Shown here piece after piece: positions 10,040 to 22,792 of a DNA stretch of 64,000 nt (its first letter is position 1; each line of letters opens with the position of its first letter). The stretch is taken from positions 1-64,000 of the forward strand of contig JALRME010000029.1 in assembly GCA_026120035.1 (NCBI GenBank). The letters run 5' to 3'. The notes under the pieces are model-generated. The model worked only from the letters and a program-made list of their open reading frames with translations, did no database searches and had not been told where the DNA came from. The DNA comes from Coleophoma eucalyptorum (lineage: Eukaryota; Ascomycota; Leotiomycetes; Helotiales; Dermateaceae). Position numbers and translations under genes: made by a program.

Positions 10040-10456
10040 ACAGTTTAGGACTGCCGCACACAAAACTTCGTGTTGATGTTTATTGTCGCGTGGCGATAAA
10101 GTAACTCCGAATCCGAGAAGAACTGACTGCCAGAGGGATGAGAGATATATGCTAAAATCCCAGATTAATAATGATACTCAAGTTCCCTATTTTTTAAGCT
10201 ACGTCCTTTGTCGAATGTGGTCGTGGTGTCGTTGTCGTGTTGTGAGTTGAATTCAAGAATCTTTGTTCTTTCGTCGTTTCTGGATTTTCCCCTGGTCCAG
10301 CGTTGCCCGGCAACGGATTAGCGAAGCTCGGTACCTCGTGCCTCGTGGTAAGACAGGCCCGCCAGCAACGTCACGCATCGCAATCGCTATCTCCAATAGA
10401 CTCGTCCTTCATTTCCCGCCTTTCTCCTCCGTCTTCTCTTCGCAGATGTAGTCAAA
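10040..10456. promoter_or_regulatory. Shared divergent promoter between kinesin-5 and PHAF1-like gene
   Basis: A 417-bp region lies between the kinesin start (minus strand) and the start at 10457 (plus strand), so both promoters and 5' UTRs must lie here. No specific binding site is claimed. Confidence 0.6.
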
Positions 10457-12072
10457 ATGTCACTATTTACTGCTCAAGTCCACCCAGGAAGAGCTTTAGG
10501 TTTTCTAGGTTTGCTGCCTTTCCAGTTTCTAGAGCGACCTGCCCACCGCTAACCTACCCCTCAGTGCTTGGAGCTTCTCTCCATGACATCTTGACGCGAC
10601 TGAAAGCTGAACCTCAACGATTCCCCAAACTTGATCTGATCTACGAACACTCATCTCCCGTTAAAGACCCTGTTGTAGTCAACTTGCCAGTTAACGGTAT
10701 TCGTTTGCGATTTGATGGTCCTGAACAGAGGTTACGGTTGATAGAGGTGCTGGACTTTACCAAGAGTAAGCTCACCTATAACGATCGAGAGGTACATAGA
10801 CCTGCAACAGCTGCGCCAGCTGGTACTGCGCCGACTGAGAGTTTGAACGGACCGACCTTTCGACACATCTATAATCGGTTGTTGGGACCAACCTTTCCTG
10901 GTGAATACATTGAACCAGATGCGGACGATGAGACGGGGTTCGGACTGTATGTCCTTTCTTACCCTGGAATCGCCTTTTCTTTCCCTATAAATAGCTCAGC
11001 ATGGTCACCAGGGAAGGATGTAGTGTCATTACTTTCATCTGCTGGCCAGCCCGCCATATCTATGGCAATATTTAGTGGGGAGTCTTGGCCTGACGCTCGC
11101 GACAATCTCTATACCCAAACTTTACAACCACTGAAGACATTTACAGCTCTTCCCAAGGGCCGAGAGTCAGTACCTGAAGAGATTGGTCTTGTAAAGATCC
11201 ACGGCGAAGGAAGATTAGAACTTACTCGTCCGTGGGCCTCGGGGCCATTCTGGATCCTTTTGGGCGAGACAACACCGCAGGAGTTGGTGGCAGAGCTTGG
11301 ACCTCCTGATGCCATATATCGGAAGAATGATCAGAGGATGTCCATACATAAGGCTCGCACGGCAAGTGAGAGCAGGGCGCGGCGACCTAGCGACGTCCGT
11401 GATGACTCGACAGACACAGATCAATCTTCAGCCCATACCGCAACTGATGATTCCGAGGAAGAGAGCGGAGACGGTGAAGCAGCTGGCAATGTGTCAGGCG
11501 AATGTTTCTTCAACTATTTCTATCATGGATTTGACGTCCTTATATCAACTCCTAATCCACCTTCGCGCGCTCCTCCTTCCAAAGCTACTTTGACTCACGA
11601 TTGCGACAAAGTCATCCTGCCTACCGATACTCCTTCCCGTGTGGTTGCTTCGAAGCTAATCCTTCATTCTAATGTGCCAGGATCTTATCCCTTCAACCGT
11701 CATAGACGGTGTCGTTGGGAAATCCAGTATCTCACTGGCAAGGGAAGTGTGGAAGTTATCAATTCAGAGACACCATTTACGAAGACCGAAGCGAGACTTC
11801 ACGAGGAATGGAAGAGTATCTACAAGAATGCCGAGGAAGCAAAACAGCGCCAACGTGGTATGGTATTGAACCGCGACTGGGGCGATAGTCCTGGTAGCAG
11901 CTGCGAGCTGCTAGGAGGTTGGGAGGATAGTGTGGGAGGAAAGAGAGCGAGGGGGAGTGGTGTGAATAACGATGATGTCAAGGGTTTAGGCAACACGACT
12001 CTCTTTGGGTTCCCTGGCCTGGTTTTCGAGGTTTTGCAGAATGATACAGTGAGTGGTTTGACTGTATTTTGA
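10457..12072 (+). CDS. PHAF1/UPF0183-family protein
   Basis: Homologue of the conserved eukaryotic UPF0183 family, whose human member PHAF1 (C16orf70) associates with phagophores in autophagy. Exons are 10457-10508 and 10565-12072, with a 56-nt intron (branch CTAAC, acceptor CAG), giving 519 residues. The short first exon gives an HPGRALGFLVLGASLHDILT start typical of fungal members. The same block appears after the splice in frame, which supports both the intron and the start. The core continues with LIYEHSSPV, VNGIRLRFDGPEQRLRLIEV and the C-terminal FGFPGLVFEVLQNDTVSGLT signature. A Ser/Asp/Glu-rich low-complexity insertion lies in the middle (about residues 345-385). The function in fungi is not established here. 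Confidence 0.85.
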
Positions 12073-12671
12073 TACCATGGTTCGGCGTAGAGTAGAGAGA
12101 TTTCCAAGTATTGGGTGTCGGTGGGTGGCGTTATTGGATTGCGCATTTATCAGAAGGCTATGAATTTTTTGGCATAGTATCATCCTGCATAACAGATTAA
12201 GAAACAGTATCATGTCCTTGCGAGATGAATTCCCTACTGCTACAAACTGAAATGTGTTGGGTCAGGTGTTTTGAGTTTCGCTGTTGCTGCGACTATCAGC
12301 CACTATTGTACGATAGCGCAGTACGCCACAACGCGCGTGCCTACTCAGTCTACAAACCTCCTATTGACCTTGATTTGGTCGTGTACAGGAAAGTCGTGAT
12401 ACAAGAGAGAATCTCATTCAATGCTACCCACGGTACTACTGTTCTTCTGCTTGCCATCCTACAAATCTCTGCATTTTTCTACTCTGGGCGAAGGACCGTG
12501 CATCCTAGTCACGCCCACGTCGCGTGAAAAAGTCACTTTGATCTGGAGTCGGTGAACCAAAATATTGACCTTTTCGACAAGTTTTGCGTCGTCATAATTT
12601 TTTCAAAGACACCAAATACAGTCTACAGACCCGCTGCGAACCACAGCTACAGCAAATATACCACGCACATC
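12073..12671. other. Intergenic between PHAF1-like gene and TRK gene
   Basis: Holds the 3' end of the PHAF1-like gene and the TRK promoter and leader. A 100-codon open frame (12225-12527) has no recognisable domain and is not called a gene. Confidence 0.5.
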
Positions 12672-15145
12672 ATGGCAAACGCCAAACCCCAGAGTTTTGT
12701 TGAACATGATCTGCCCAACCGGATTCGTTCCTATCTACCCCCTCTCAACTTCATCACCCTTCATTATCTGTACTTTATTGTAGTCTGCCTCGTTGCATCA
12801 GCTATTTTCTGGGCATCTTCAGAACCCAAGGAAAGCATCGCTTATATTGATTGCCTCTTTCTTGTGGTTTCCGCTATGACTGAGGCAGGTCTCAACACCG
12901 TCAACCTCAGCACAATGACCACTTTTCAACAATTTATACTCTGGTTCCTGATCATCATTGGATCGGCCATATGGGTTAGCATCTTCACTGTGAATACTCG
13001 AAAGCGAGTCTTTGAAAGTAGATTCAAGTACATGATCAAATCTCAGAGGGATGCTAGAAGACTACGCCGACGGAGTCTGAGTGGGACAAGAGAGGTGTCA
13101 GTCCAGAAAAGACTAGCCACAAGCCAGAAGGACGCAGAACCCTTGGATAAGTCAGTCTTTGAAAGCCGTCACAGTGAACCAAGGGACCCGATTCAAGACC
13201 CTTCACGTGACGAGGTGGCCGCAGGGTCATCTCGAAACGTGGAGAAGGAAGGGGGTACTGGTATTGAAGATGGAATGTTCTTGTCCAAAGAGACAGCTAG
13301 CATAGGTCTCACGGATAGCGTCGAGCCTGGATCGAACTCATCGGCGTCCAAGCTTCCCGGAACAACTGCTGTTGCGCGAAGAGGATTCAAGAAGCACGGA
13401 TGTTCACCAAACCCTGGTATCGAGGATGAGAGTGTGATCGTTGACGAGGACGCTGTGATTGACTCAAGAGACACCCAAGGGTTGACCTTTGCACCTAGTA
13501 TTGGTCACAAGCCGAACACGTCTGTTTACACACTGCCAGGTCCAATGTCAATTGCTAGAATAGATTCTATTCCCGAGACCATGGTAGAGAAAGAGTCTAG
13601 CCCATGGAAGTATACGAGCTATTTGACTAGATACAATACTGGTCGTAATGCTCAATTCTATGGGCTAAGCTACAAGGAGAGAGAGCACCTTGGTGGTGTA
13701 GAGTACCGAGCAATATCCTTCCTTGCCTGGATTGTGCCTGTATATTTCATCCTATGGCAATTAATTGCATGCCTAGGCCTGGGAGCTTACATGGCGCGTA
13801 ACAAGCCAAATATCCCTCTCAGCAACGGAATTAATCCCTGGTAAGTTCATGTCAATATTTATATCCTATCCAGCCAAAGCCTTACGAGGACAACAGGTGG
13901 CTAGGTGCTTTTAATGCTGTCTCAGCATTCAACAACTCTGGAATGTCATTATTAGATTTGAATATGGTAAGCTGGATGCATTGTCACAAAGCGCTCGACT
14001 GACATTTCCCAGATTCCATTTCAACGAAATGCGTATCCTCTTTTGACAATGGGACTTTTAATCCTGGCTGGAAACACAGCGTATGAAATGTTCTCTAAGC
14101 GAGATCGCAGGAAGACTGATCTCATTATAGATACCCCATCTTCCTCCGCCTGATAATATGGACTATGCTGAAGCTTCTCTGCTTCCTCTATCCAGATGAA
14201 ACTCGCCATGAAGACCACAAGGAAACCTTGCGCTTTGTGCTGCAATATCCTCGTCGTGTTTACACAAATCTGTTCCCTAGTGGAGCCACATGGTGGTTGT
14301 TGTTCGTCATTGTCGTTCTTAATGGCATCGACTGGGCTGCGTTCGAACTACTTAACATTGGTAACCAGGCTGTACAGGCTATTCCAGCGCATTTTCGCGT
14401 TCTCGACGGACTATTTCAAGCGATTGCAGTCCGCTCAGGTGGATTCTATGTGATCTCCATCCCAACGCTTCGCATTGGCCTCCAAGTCCTATACGTGATC
14501 ATGATGTATATCTCTGTCTACCCAGTGGTGATTACCATGAGAAACTCAAACGTCTATGAGGAACGCTCACTTGGAATCTATGCCAACGATCCTCCATTAT
14601 GCGCCTTCCCAGAAAGACAGTCTAAACAGGAGAAGGAAAAGGAACGATACGTGGTTTCTTTGATCAAATCCACGGTCCCTGGCTTTCTCAAACGTACACT
14701 CACCAGCGTAGTCAAGACAACAGGCCCAGGTGGAAATTCACCCAGTGGAACCGAGTTTGTGCGCCAGCAAGTCCGCGGACAACTCTCCCATGATCTTTGG
14801 ACCATTGTCGTCGCTATACTGTTCATTTCTTGCATTGAAGTTGCTAGTTTTGAACGTGATCCTGCAACTTACTCTGTGTTCAACATCGCTTTTGAGGTTG
14901 TGAGCGGCTACGGTTGTGTTGGGATTAGCGTTGGATTACCAGACCAAGCCTACTCCTTCAGTGGAAGCTGGCACAAGGTCAGTAAGTTGATCCTGTGTGG
15001 TGTCATGTTGAGAGGCAGACACAGAGGATTACCTGTTGCACTCGATAGGGCTGTGAGATTACCAAGTGAAAATGAGGAGACTGCGGAGAAGGAGCGAAAG
15101 AGAATGAGTGCTCACATCAAGAGGAGATTGAGTATGCTTGTATGA
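12672..15145 (+). CDS. trk1: TRK-family high-affinity potassium transporter
   Basis: Plasma-membrane K+ uptake protein. Coding exons 12672-13840, 13897-13966, 14013-14080 and 14131-15145 give 773 residues. Each P-loop of the four MPM units is visible: AMTEAGLNTVN, VSAFNNSGMSL, VRSGGFYV and SGYGCVGISVGLP, each with the selectivity-filter Gly. A long hydrophilic loop (about residues 120-330), rich in Ser, Glu and Arg, lies between MPM1 and MPM2, as in other fungal TRKs. The C-terminus keeps the family signature RGRHRGLPVALDRAV. The start was moved to ATG 12672 (MANAKPQSF) because the frame upstream from 12552 has no ATG that fits the family. Introns are 46-56 nt. Confidence 0.94.
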
Positions 15146-17430
15146 GCTTGCTAAACTTATGGTTATGGTTGGCACGGTAGGGGTTATCTTGGGTATGAAT
15201 CTCGGACGGAGGTGAAGAGCTGCTACGATTCAAGGGAGATGTTGGGAAACATGGTGACTGGTAGTAGTAAATGTGAAGTGTCTGGTGGGTAGCATTTAGT
15301 GGGTAGTGTCTGAGTGGTAGTCTTAAGATTGGAGATAGAATGGTGAGCTGGGTTATTCGGCAGAGCAGTTAAAATTATAGGTAGTTAGTAGAATCGGTTA
15401 CGTAGCTGTTTATATATACATGCTTTTGCTGGCCGAGTGGAAGAATGTTGTGGAGAGGACGTCAAAGTTTGCAACGTCTACCCGATTGGACGTTGATTAC
15501 ACGTAAGCGGGAGAGCAGCATCATCTGTTATGTTTGTCATTTGCACAATCTGTATCTGGGAAACACACAACTGGATAGAGGTTGTTCAGCTCTTCAAGCA
15601 GATACTTGGCCTAGCAAAGCAACTTCTGTTCAGAGGATGACGGCGGTTGAGAAGATCCTTCGAATATTCACACGTTCCAATCTTTCCAACAAGGCTATTG
15701 TAGCCCTCTGGCCAACGATAATGGTGTGTCATATGCGGCCACGGGACTTCTGGTTTTAGTTCTGACTCATACTTTTCGCTATCGTCCGGATTTGTTCCCC
15801 TTCCTGACAAGTTCATTCCTGAAAGATGTGTTCCTGCGCCCGGTGGTCTCCAGGAACTTGCAAAGGATGAATAGAGAGAGCCCAAGAAAGGACCATGAGC
15901 ATGTATTGGGCAGAAGCTTGGATTGGTAGAGGTGCAGATATTCATGACTATGGTATTTTAAAACTTTGACATCAATGCCGACTATGAGGAATAGGATCAC
16001 ACGCTTGAAAGGCAGAAGGTCGGGGAAAGCCGCCATATCATTCTAGGTCTGTTTGGCTTTTAGGATCCTCTTTACAGTGAGGTAGACTAGGGGACGAATA
16101 GAAGGATTGCAGGCGGAGCTTCTCAGGAGAACGTGCATTCCACCCTCTGACTACCAGCATCAAGCGACAAAAATAAAGATGTAGCTGCGCTTAGTGGATT
16201 GGTGGAATCGCATAAACCCCAAGTACTGCTTCACATCATGGCAGGATCGAGGGGCCTCGATCTCGTTTCCTAAATCCTTCTTGCGAACTGATCGGATTCT
16301 TTAAAAGATCCTCATAAGATTTGTTCTATGCGAGCGAATCGAATCATAACTACGGACCATACGAGACTACTGTGAGTGTGCTAAGGGGTGCTGCCTTCAG
16401 CTCATGCGATCATCGAAGGTCGATCTTACAAATGATCGTGAAGGAGTCGGTTGTTGGTTTGAAGTTCGTCTCAAAGACTCCTAGCCACCATTTCCGTTAA
16501 GCGAGCATCCTCCTGTCGCATTGCGACCAGGGCCAAATCCGGCTAAGGGAGAGAGGCGGGATAGAAAAGCTTGATGATGATTGAAGCGATGTTTAATCGA
16601 TGGAATAGATTAAATACCATAGGCTTAAATTTATGGTTATGTTTGGTGGTTCCGCGGCCGCAGCTCAGGCCAGCCCAATCTATACAACACAGCTGGCGCA
16701 TCAAAAGCCCCTCGCTTCGCGCCTGTCGCTGCCGAATGCCCTCTAGTCTCGTTCACCGGCTGTTACAGAACAAGGATTTGAGACTGAAAAGCTTCATCCG
16801 ATCTTAAACCATGACTGCTAACCCCCCTTTGAAGCCTCAGATCTCATGTTTCTGGCTCCCCAATCTCGGTTGATGCCCCGAACTTTCCAGCTGTCTCGGT
16901 TTTGGTCGATCCGAACCATTAGATGCATCCAATGGAACATGGGGAAATCCTAGAATTTACGCTTATTCCTCCATGCGCACTGCCCTAACCGCTCTTAAGA
17001 GCACATTCCATAGCCTCGGAGGGATCGAAATGTGGCCAAGCGCCGTCTGATGTCTCCGTTGTTGACAACGGGGAGCAGTCTGATCTGCATTGCGAGGTAA
17101 TTCGGGTGGCATGCTATACCTTGGCAAGGAGACAGAAAACGTTCTGGCTGGTGGCCGACAACTGACGACTGTCTTACCGTACCGAGGAGCTTCTCAGTCA
17201 GCCACTTCAGTATATAAAGTCTTCTACTTTCCACCAGTTGTCTCCATTCTTCATCCCATCTCATCAGCTTCCAATCCATTCAGCCTTTGCACATTCGTTT
17301 CTAGTTCTGTGAACTATTCATTCTTTCCACTACACTCCTTAGCAATCTACCTTATTCTATTGTTTTTCGGCCGGTCCAACCTTCTAACCACCCACCAACC
17401 ATCAATACTTTAACCATTCAATTATTTAAG
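15146..17430. other. Long intergenic region, 2.3 kb
   Basis: No supported gene. The first 250 bp after TRK are G/T-rich with repeated GTGGTAG/GGGTAG words, likely 3' UTR. The right end is the promoter and pyrimidine-rich leader of the secreted protein gene. Open frames in between (for example 15586-15945 minus and 16571-16807 plus) show no domain or typical codon pattern. Confidence 0.5.
17211..17219 (+). promoter_or_regulatory. TATA box of the secreted-protein gene
   Basis: TATATAAAG lies about 210 bp before the start codon. A long C/T-rich leader follows, a pattern common in strongly expressed fungal genes. Assigned by motif and position. Confidence 0.6.
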
Positions 17431-18660
17431 ATGTTCTCCAAGGCTACCCTTCTCGCCATCCTTTTGGCTACTGCTGAGGCCCGGTAAGCCTTCTTCAGAA
17501 CATCTCCTAGCCAACTTAACTAACATCCCTCCAGTTTCGGTCAAGAGCAAGTCCCCATTGCAGCCATCCAGGCCGTTCAAGGTGGAACTTCAGGTCAAGC
17601 AGCTACTGAAGCCGGAACCTCCATCCAGACTCTCCTCGCTGCCGCAAACCCTTGCGACAAGCTCAAGAAGGCTGATGAAATCGTTGCCACCCTCGGTACC
17701 GGAGCAGACTCTATCGCGGCTGCTCGTGGTCTTGCTGGAGCAGAGCAGAACTTCAACCCATTTAACGTCGACATCCCAACCATCTGCTCCGACCCAACTC
17801 TTCCAACCACCGAGGCCCTTCGTGGTGTCGTGCCCCTCATCGATCCAGCTGTCACTGGATCCGATGTTGAGAACGCCAACGCAAAGACCTCTCTCACCAC
17901 CCCTTTCACTCAGTCAGCTGGCATGAGTATTGCCGATGTCATGGTGGCCAATGGCTTCACCAACTTCACCACCACTGCCGCTGATGGAACTAAGGGTACT
18001 CCAAACACCAGTGGAGCTGCTACCTCCTCCACTGCTAGCAACTCTACTGCATCCACTGGTGCTACAGACAGCGCTGCCAGCGCTGTCAGCTCTGCTAGCT
18101 CCGTGGATTCTGCAGCTTGCGGAACCACCATGGTCACTGTCACCCGTTCTGCTACCTCTTCTGCCGCAGCATCCACCGCCACCGCTGCCACCAATGGCGC
18201 TGCTAGCAACACTACCACCTCTGCCGGCGCTGCCACTACCGCAACTTGCGCAACTTCTGCTGTCACTTCCGACGCCGTCACTGGATCCTTCGCTGGCTTT
18301 GTCGCATCCAGTGATGCCACTCTTGACTTTGGATGCTGCGTGCCAACCATGAAGTTCGAGGCCGGTCTTAACGGACGCAAGACCACAGAGAGCACCTTCC
18401 AAGCCATCGACCCTCTCGTCAACAAGGGACAGCAAGAGGCTCTCAATCCAGCTATCATTATGAACCGCATCGTTGATCAACTCACCAACGTTTGCCAGGC
18501 CAACGATGCCGCTAAGGCTGCTGCAAAGGCTGCCATGACTGCCAGCACCAACGCCAAGGATGTTTCCACTGCTGATGCCTGGAACACGGCTCTTGGCTTC
18601 GCTGGAACCAACACCAACCCTGATAATGCTCCCCAGACTGGCCTTGTTGGCCACACTTAA
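17431..18660 (+). CDS. Secreted Ala/Ser/Thr-rich protein of a conserved fungal family
   Basis: Exons 17431-17483 and 17535-18660 (51-nt intron inside the signal region) encode 392 residues. The N-terminus (MFSKATLLAILLATAEAR) is a signal peptide. A conserved segment follows (AIQAVQGGTSGQAATEA, NPCDKLKKADEIV, EQNFNPFNVDIPTICSD, and ADVMVANGFTNFTT). The middle, about residues 175-275, is almost only Ala, Ser and Thr with a few Cys, likely O-glycosylated. The C-terminus keeps FGCCVPTMKFEAGLNGRK and EALNPAIIMNRIVDQLTNVC. There is no GPI-type tail. Similar Pezizomycotina proteins are often labelled circumsporozoite-like or cell-wall proteins; function is unknown. A TATA box and pyrimidine-rich leader suggest high expression. 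Confidence 0.85.
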
Positions 18661-19346
18661 ATCAATCTTTAAATAGACTTGATTTGATAATATAGAGGGG
18701 AGGGACGTGGATTGGATATGGATTTGGATTAAACAATGGTATAGAACCCGATAGAAAATGATGGGCTGTAATGACCCCAAGGATTACGTACTGTATCTAT
18801 AGTTCTTATTAAGTATGACGAAATTAACGCTCATGATCACACATACCTTTTTTAATGTTCCATGTGAGAAATTCATTTGCTTTAATCTTTTGCTTCTCAA
18901 TCCAATAACCGAGCACGATAATTCAAAGACTGTGAGTATCTCATAGTTTTATTCGTTGGCTGAAGAATTGAATCCATGTGAGAAACTATGACTTAGGTAT
19001 TTCGAACCTAGAAACCTGTAATGAGACGCAAGCGATGTAAAGTCTGAACTCAATAACTGCGACCATCTAGAGAATACTATCGTTATTGACAATATTCGAT
19101 CGGTTGAAAATGATATTCTACTACAGGTGCAATCAACAAGTCTCGATTAGAATATTGTTAGCTCATACTGCGATAGTTTCTGATGATTGTGGTTACTTTG
19201 GAGATTAAATTGTTAGTTTGAGATGAGCATTACCAGGCGCAAGTTGACGGGTTCAATGAACGAGGTATTATAAACTGAATGGGGATTGAAGTATGCAATA
19301 ATCGATACAGACCAGATGCCCGGGTATCTCTCGCATTGACAATGTC
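18661..19346. other. Intergenic between convergent genes
   Basis: AT-rich region between the 3' ends of the secreted-protein gene (plus) and kynurenine monooxygenase (minus). It should hold both 3' UTRs. No gene or repeat was seen. Confidence 0.55.
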
Positions 19347-21100
19347 TCAACCAGTCAGCCAGCCAGGTACAAAGCCTTTGAAGCTCTTCTTCCATTTAAA
19401 CAATGCTACCAATCCGCCAACGACGATCGGACTAGCCACGAGTCCCAGTAGGCCCCGCAATAGTAACTTACCCTGCCTCTCACTCTTAATTACGACGTCC
19501 GAGTATCGTTCATTGCCGAAACTGACACGGGCGTATTTGGTCTTCCATCCAAGGCTGGGTACACGGACACTAAGGAACTCCTCCATCCATTTGCGAAGCT
19601 TGTAAACTGGCGAAATTACTGAGGCGCGCATCTCAACATAATTCTGAGCGGCAAGCTCATTGATCGCGTGTGCATCTGGTGTTCGCAAGCTAGAGTATTC
19701 TGCTAGTGCTGCAGAGCGTTGAGATGCCGAAAGGTTGCTTCGGTCATCGCCTGAATACTTATCGAGGACATCAAACAGAACCCGCACATCTTCCAGCCCG
19801 GCGTTCATGCCTTGCCCGTAAAAGGGATACATAGCGTGTGCTGCATCACCGATGATTACTGCTGAACCAGAGAAATGGTGGGGTTCGCATTTGATGCTTA
19901 TTAGTGGAAGGTGGGGGTTGTTCTTGAAGGAGGATACGAGTTCGCTTGGCGAGATAAGTGTTGTTACGCCTGGAAAGTTTTGGTCGAAAAATTCCGGTAC
20001 TAATGAGGGGTCACTTTCTAAAGATGCGTACATTTCAGATGGCATAAAAAGTGTGCATGTAAAGGAACCGTCCTATTTAACGTCAGTTTCCATGCCCGTG
20101 TCAGAGTCGTTGCACTTACGGAACTTGGGATCGCAATGAACATGTGCTCTTTTCCAGGCCAAATGTGCAGATGATGAGGAGATATTCGGAAAATTGACTC
20201 CGGATCTTCCGTTGAGAGAGGCTGAGCAGCAATGCTGAATTCACACCAGAGTGCATTGATGTACACTTGTTGGTAATCCATACGTGTGAATTTCATTAGG
20301 TGATATCGGGCTGCTGAATGTGCTCCATCTGCTCCAATCAATAGATCAAAGCTCACTTCAATCTCTTGGGTCTGACCGTTTGCTTGGTCCTTGCCTTGTC
20401 TTTGGAACCATGCCTTGTTCTTTTTGAAGTCTGCTCCCACCATTTTGTGGTTGAAGAAGAACTTCACGTTTGGCATGGCCTCCAGCTCATCGAGCAAGTG
20501 CTTGTTGAGTCCAGTACGATCAGCAGCAAAGAGAGTCTGGAATAAGTCAGTAGAAGGGTTACATATGAAGCAAGCCTGCTTACTCTTCCATGGGCATCAT
20601 AATCTTGGGCTTGTTCGTACAAGCCAGATGCATTCTCTCCGTGAATCATCCGGCCCCTCATTGGTATCGTGTCACTTATCACCTTCTCAAGTAACTCAGG
20701 TCTGCCTGACTCTCTCATAGAATTGATACCACGCTCGGAGAGAGCCAAATTGATGGATTTGGTGAAATTTAATGGAATTGTTGACGGATCTCTAAGATCT
20801 AAACAATTGACAATATTAGCCCTCAAAGAAGTGGCCCTTCAGGAAAGAGGACGAGACACAGGATGGAATACGAAACTCATATCCATGCCCATATTTATGG
20901 AAGTAGATAACCACAGGTTGAAGCCCAAGTGTTTTAACAGGACGGTCCGGGTTTATACCGTAGGGAGACAGTAAAAAAGGCTTCATACCACTTCTTAGCT
21001 CATAGATCTCAACATCATGACCTCTTTGAGCTGCATACAAGGCAGCTAAGGCACCAACTGGACCAGCTCCAATGACTAGAGTCTTCTGTCTTGCAGCCAT
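19347..21100 (-). CDS. bna4: Kynurenine 3-monooxygenase
   Basis: FAD- and NADPH-dependent hydroxylase that turns L-kynurenine into 3-hydroxykynurenine in de novo NAD synthesis, usually on the mitochondrial outer membrane. Exons 21100-20989, 20798-20584, 20536-20120 and 20072-19347 give 489 residues. The N-terminal dinucleotide fold is [19 protein letters not shown]. The family segment [20 protein letters not shown] crosses the first splice site and supports it. Other FAD motifs are [12 protein letters not shown] and [21 protein letters not shown] hydrophobic C-terminal helix followed by Lys residues fits a membrane anchor. Intron 1 is long (190 nt) against 47 nt for the others. The gene is divergent from methionine aminopeptidase. 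Confidence 0.94.
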
Positions 21101-21393
21101 GAAAGCAAATGATCAATAAAGATTTGAATGGCGGAGAGTCATTAGACGTAACATGACCTTGGTCTCCTCCTTTGAATAGCCGACGCTAGCCTATCCGAAC
21201 CGGTAGCTCGAGGCTAAACCCACACCGGGGAACTTCTATTGAACGTAATCGTATGAGGCTGACAAAATTCGATATAACTTTTGCCTCGCTATTCTTTGCA
21301 TAGGACGGTCGCGAAGTACAAAGATCTCGCACCTGCACTGTCGCTGTCACTCTCGGATATTATATTGCCCAAGAATCCCATAATATTTTCGAA
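21101..21393. promoter_or_regulatory. Shared divergent promoter of kynurenine monooxygenase and MAP1
   Basis: Only 293 bp separate the two start codons on opposite strands, so the promoters overlap or share elements. No specific element is claimed. Confidence 0.6.
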
Positions 21394-22792
21394 ATGGCCG
21401 ACGCAGCGGCAAAGCGAAAGTGCAAGGGCGCTGATTGCGACAAAGATGCTGGAACCATGGTCTGCCCCAAGTGTCGGGATCTAGGCATAGATGCATACTT
21501 CTGCTCTCAAGACTGCTTTACAAGGAATTGGGTAAGTCCAAATTAAGTGGCGGAAGCCTAGCAGCGCATACCGATCTTGCCTTATTCAATTTTCAGCGAG
21601 TGCCCCTAACACGGTTTGCAGTCTACCCACAAGGCTGTACACAAGAAGCAGAGCAACTTGCTCGCAAACCTCCTCGCCCCAAAAGTCTCTACGAAACCAG
21701 ATCCAGAGACCGGACTATACAACCCATTTCCTACCTTCAGCTTTACTGGACCCCTTCGACCGGTTTACCCTCTATCAGAACGACGTGAGGTGCCTAAGTC
21801 TATACCTCACCCGGACTACTGGAAGGACGGACAACCAAGGAGTGAACAAGCATGGCGGGCACGACATAAGATTGAGATATTGGACAAAGAGCAACAAGAA
21901 GGAATGAGGAAGGTCTGCAGATTGGGCAGAGAAGTACTGGATATTGCTGCTGCTGCTATTAAGCCGGGTGTTACTACCGACTACATTGACAAGATTGTTC
22001 ACGAGGCGTGCTTAGAAAGAAACGTAAGTGGCACAAAACCCGAAAAGCATGGCTATTTTCTGACTCTATAGTCATACCCTTCTCCTCTCAACTATGTCAA
22101 CTTCCCAAAATCCGTTTGCACATCGTTAAACGAGGTCATCTGCCACGGCATTCCTGACCAGAGGCCGTTAGAAGATGGTGATATCGTCAATATCGATGTC
22201 ACATTATATCACGGAGGATTCCACGGAGATCTTAATGAAACCTACTATGTTGGCGATAAGGCGAAGGCCGACCCAGATTCTGTCCGCGTCGTTGAGACAG
22301 CCCGAGAATGCTTAGACGAGGCCATCAAGCTTGTTAAGCCAGGAGCTCTATTCCGAGAATACGGAAATGTCATTGAGAAGCATGCGAAGTCCAAGAAGTG
22401 TAGTGTTATCAGAACATATTGCGGCCACGGTATCAACAGCTTGTTCCATTGTGAACCAAATATTCCTCACTACGCAAAGAACAAGGCAGTGGGTGCCGCT
22501 AAACCTGGCATGTGCTTCACAATCGAGCCTATGATCGCTTTAGGCAGCTACAGAGATAGAACCTGGCCAGATGACTGGACGAGTGTCACAATTGATGGAA
22601 AGAGGACAGCTCAATTTGGTATGTTGCTCTCCTGCTGGAGAATGCAAATTGCAATACTGACAAATCACAGAACACACACTATTAGTAACAGAGGATGGCG
22701 TTGAGATTCTTACTGCAAGAACATCTACCTCTCCTGGTGGTCCGATACCAATGCCAATAGAGAGCAATGGAGATGTCAAGGCCGAGGCTTAG
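21394..22792 (+). CDS. map1: Methionine aminopeptidase type 1
   Basis: Removes the initiator Met from nascent proteins at the ribosome. Exons 21394-21531, 21622-22023, 22072-22618 and 22671-22792 give 402 residues. The N-terminus has the eukaryotic zinc-finger region ([21 protein letters not shown]) that binds ribosomes. The pita-bread catalytic domain carries the metal ligands: two Asp in [18 protein letters not shown], His in [10 protein letters not shown], Glu in FTIEPMI and Glu in the QFEHT junction made by the last splice. For intron 1 I used the acceptor before STHKAVHKK because it restores the family's Trp-Ser/Lys-Thr-His-Lys sequence; an earlier AG at about 21597 is less likely. Confidence 0.95.

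Noticed and set aside
12225..12527. 100-codon open frame upstream of TRK
   Set aside because: No domain, no signal peptide, sequence composition unlike the neighbours; lies in the TRK promoter and leader.
17910..18780. Long minus-strand frames (186 and 288 codons) opposite the secreted protein
   Set aside because: They are antisense shadows of the Ala/Ser/Thr-rich repeat codons; the plus strand has the signal peptide, intron and family motifs.
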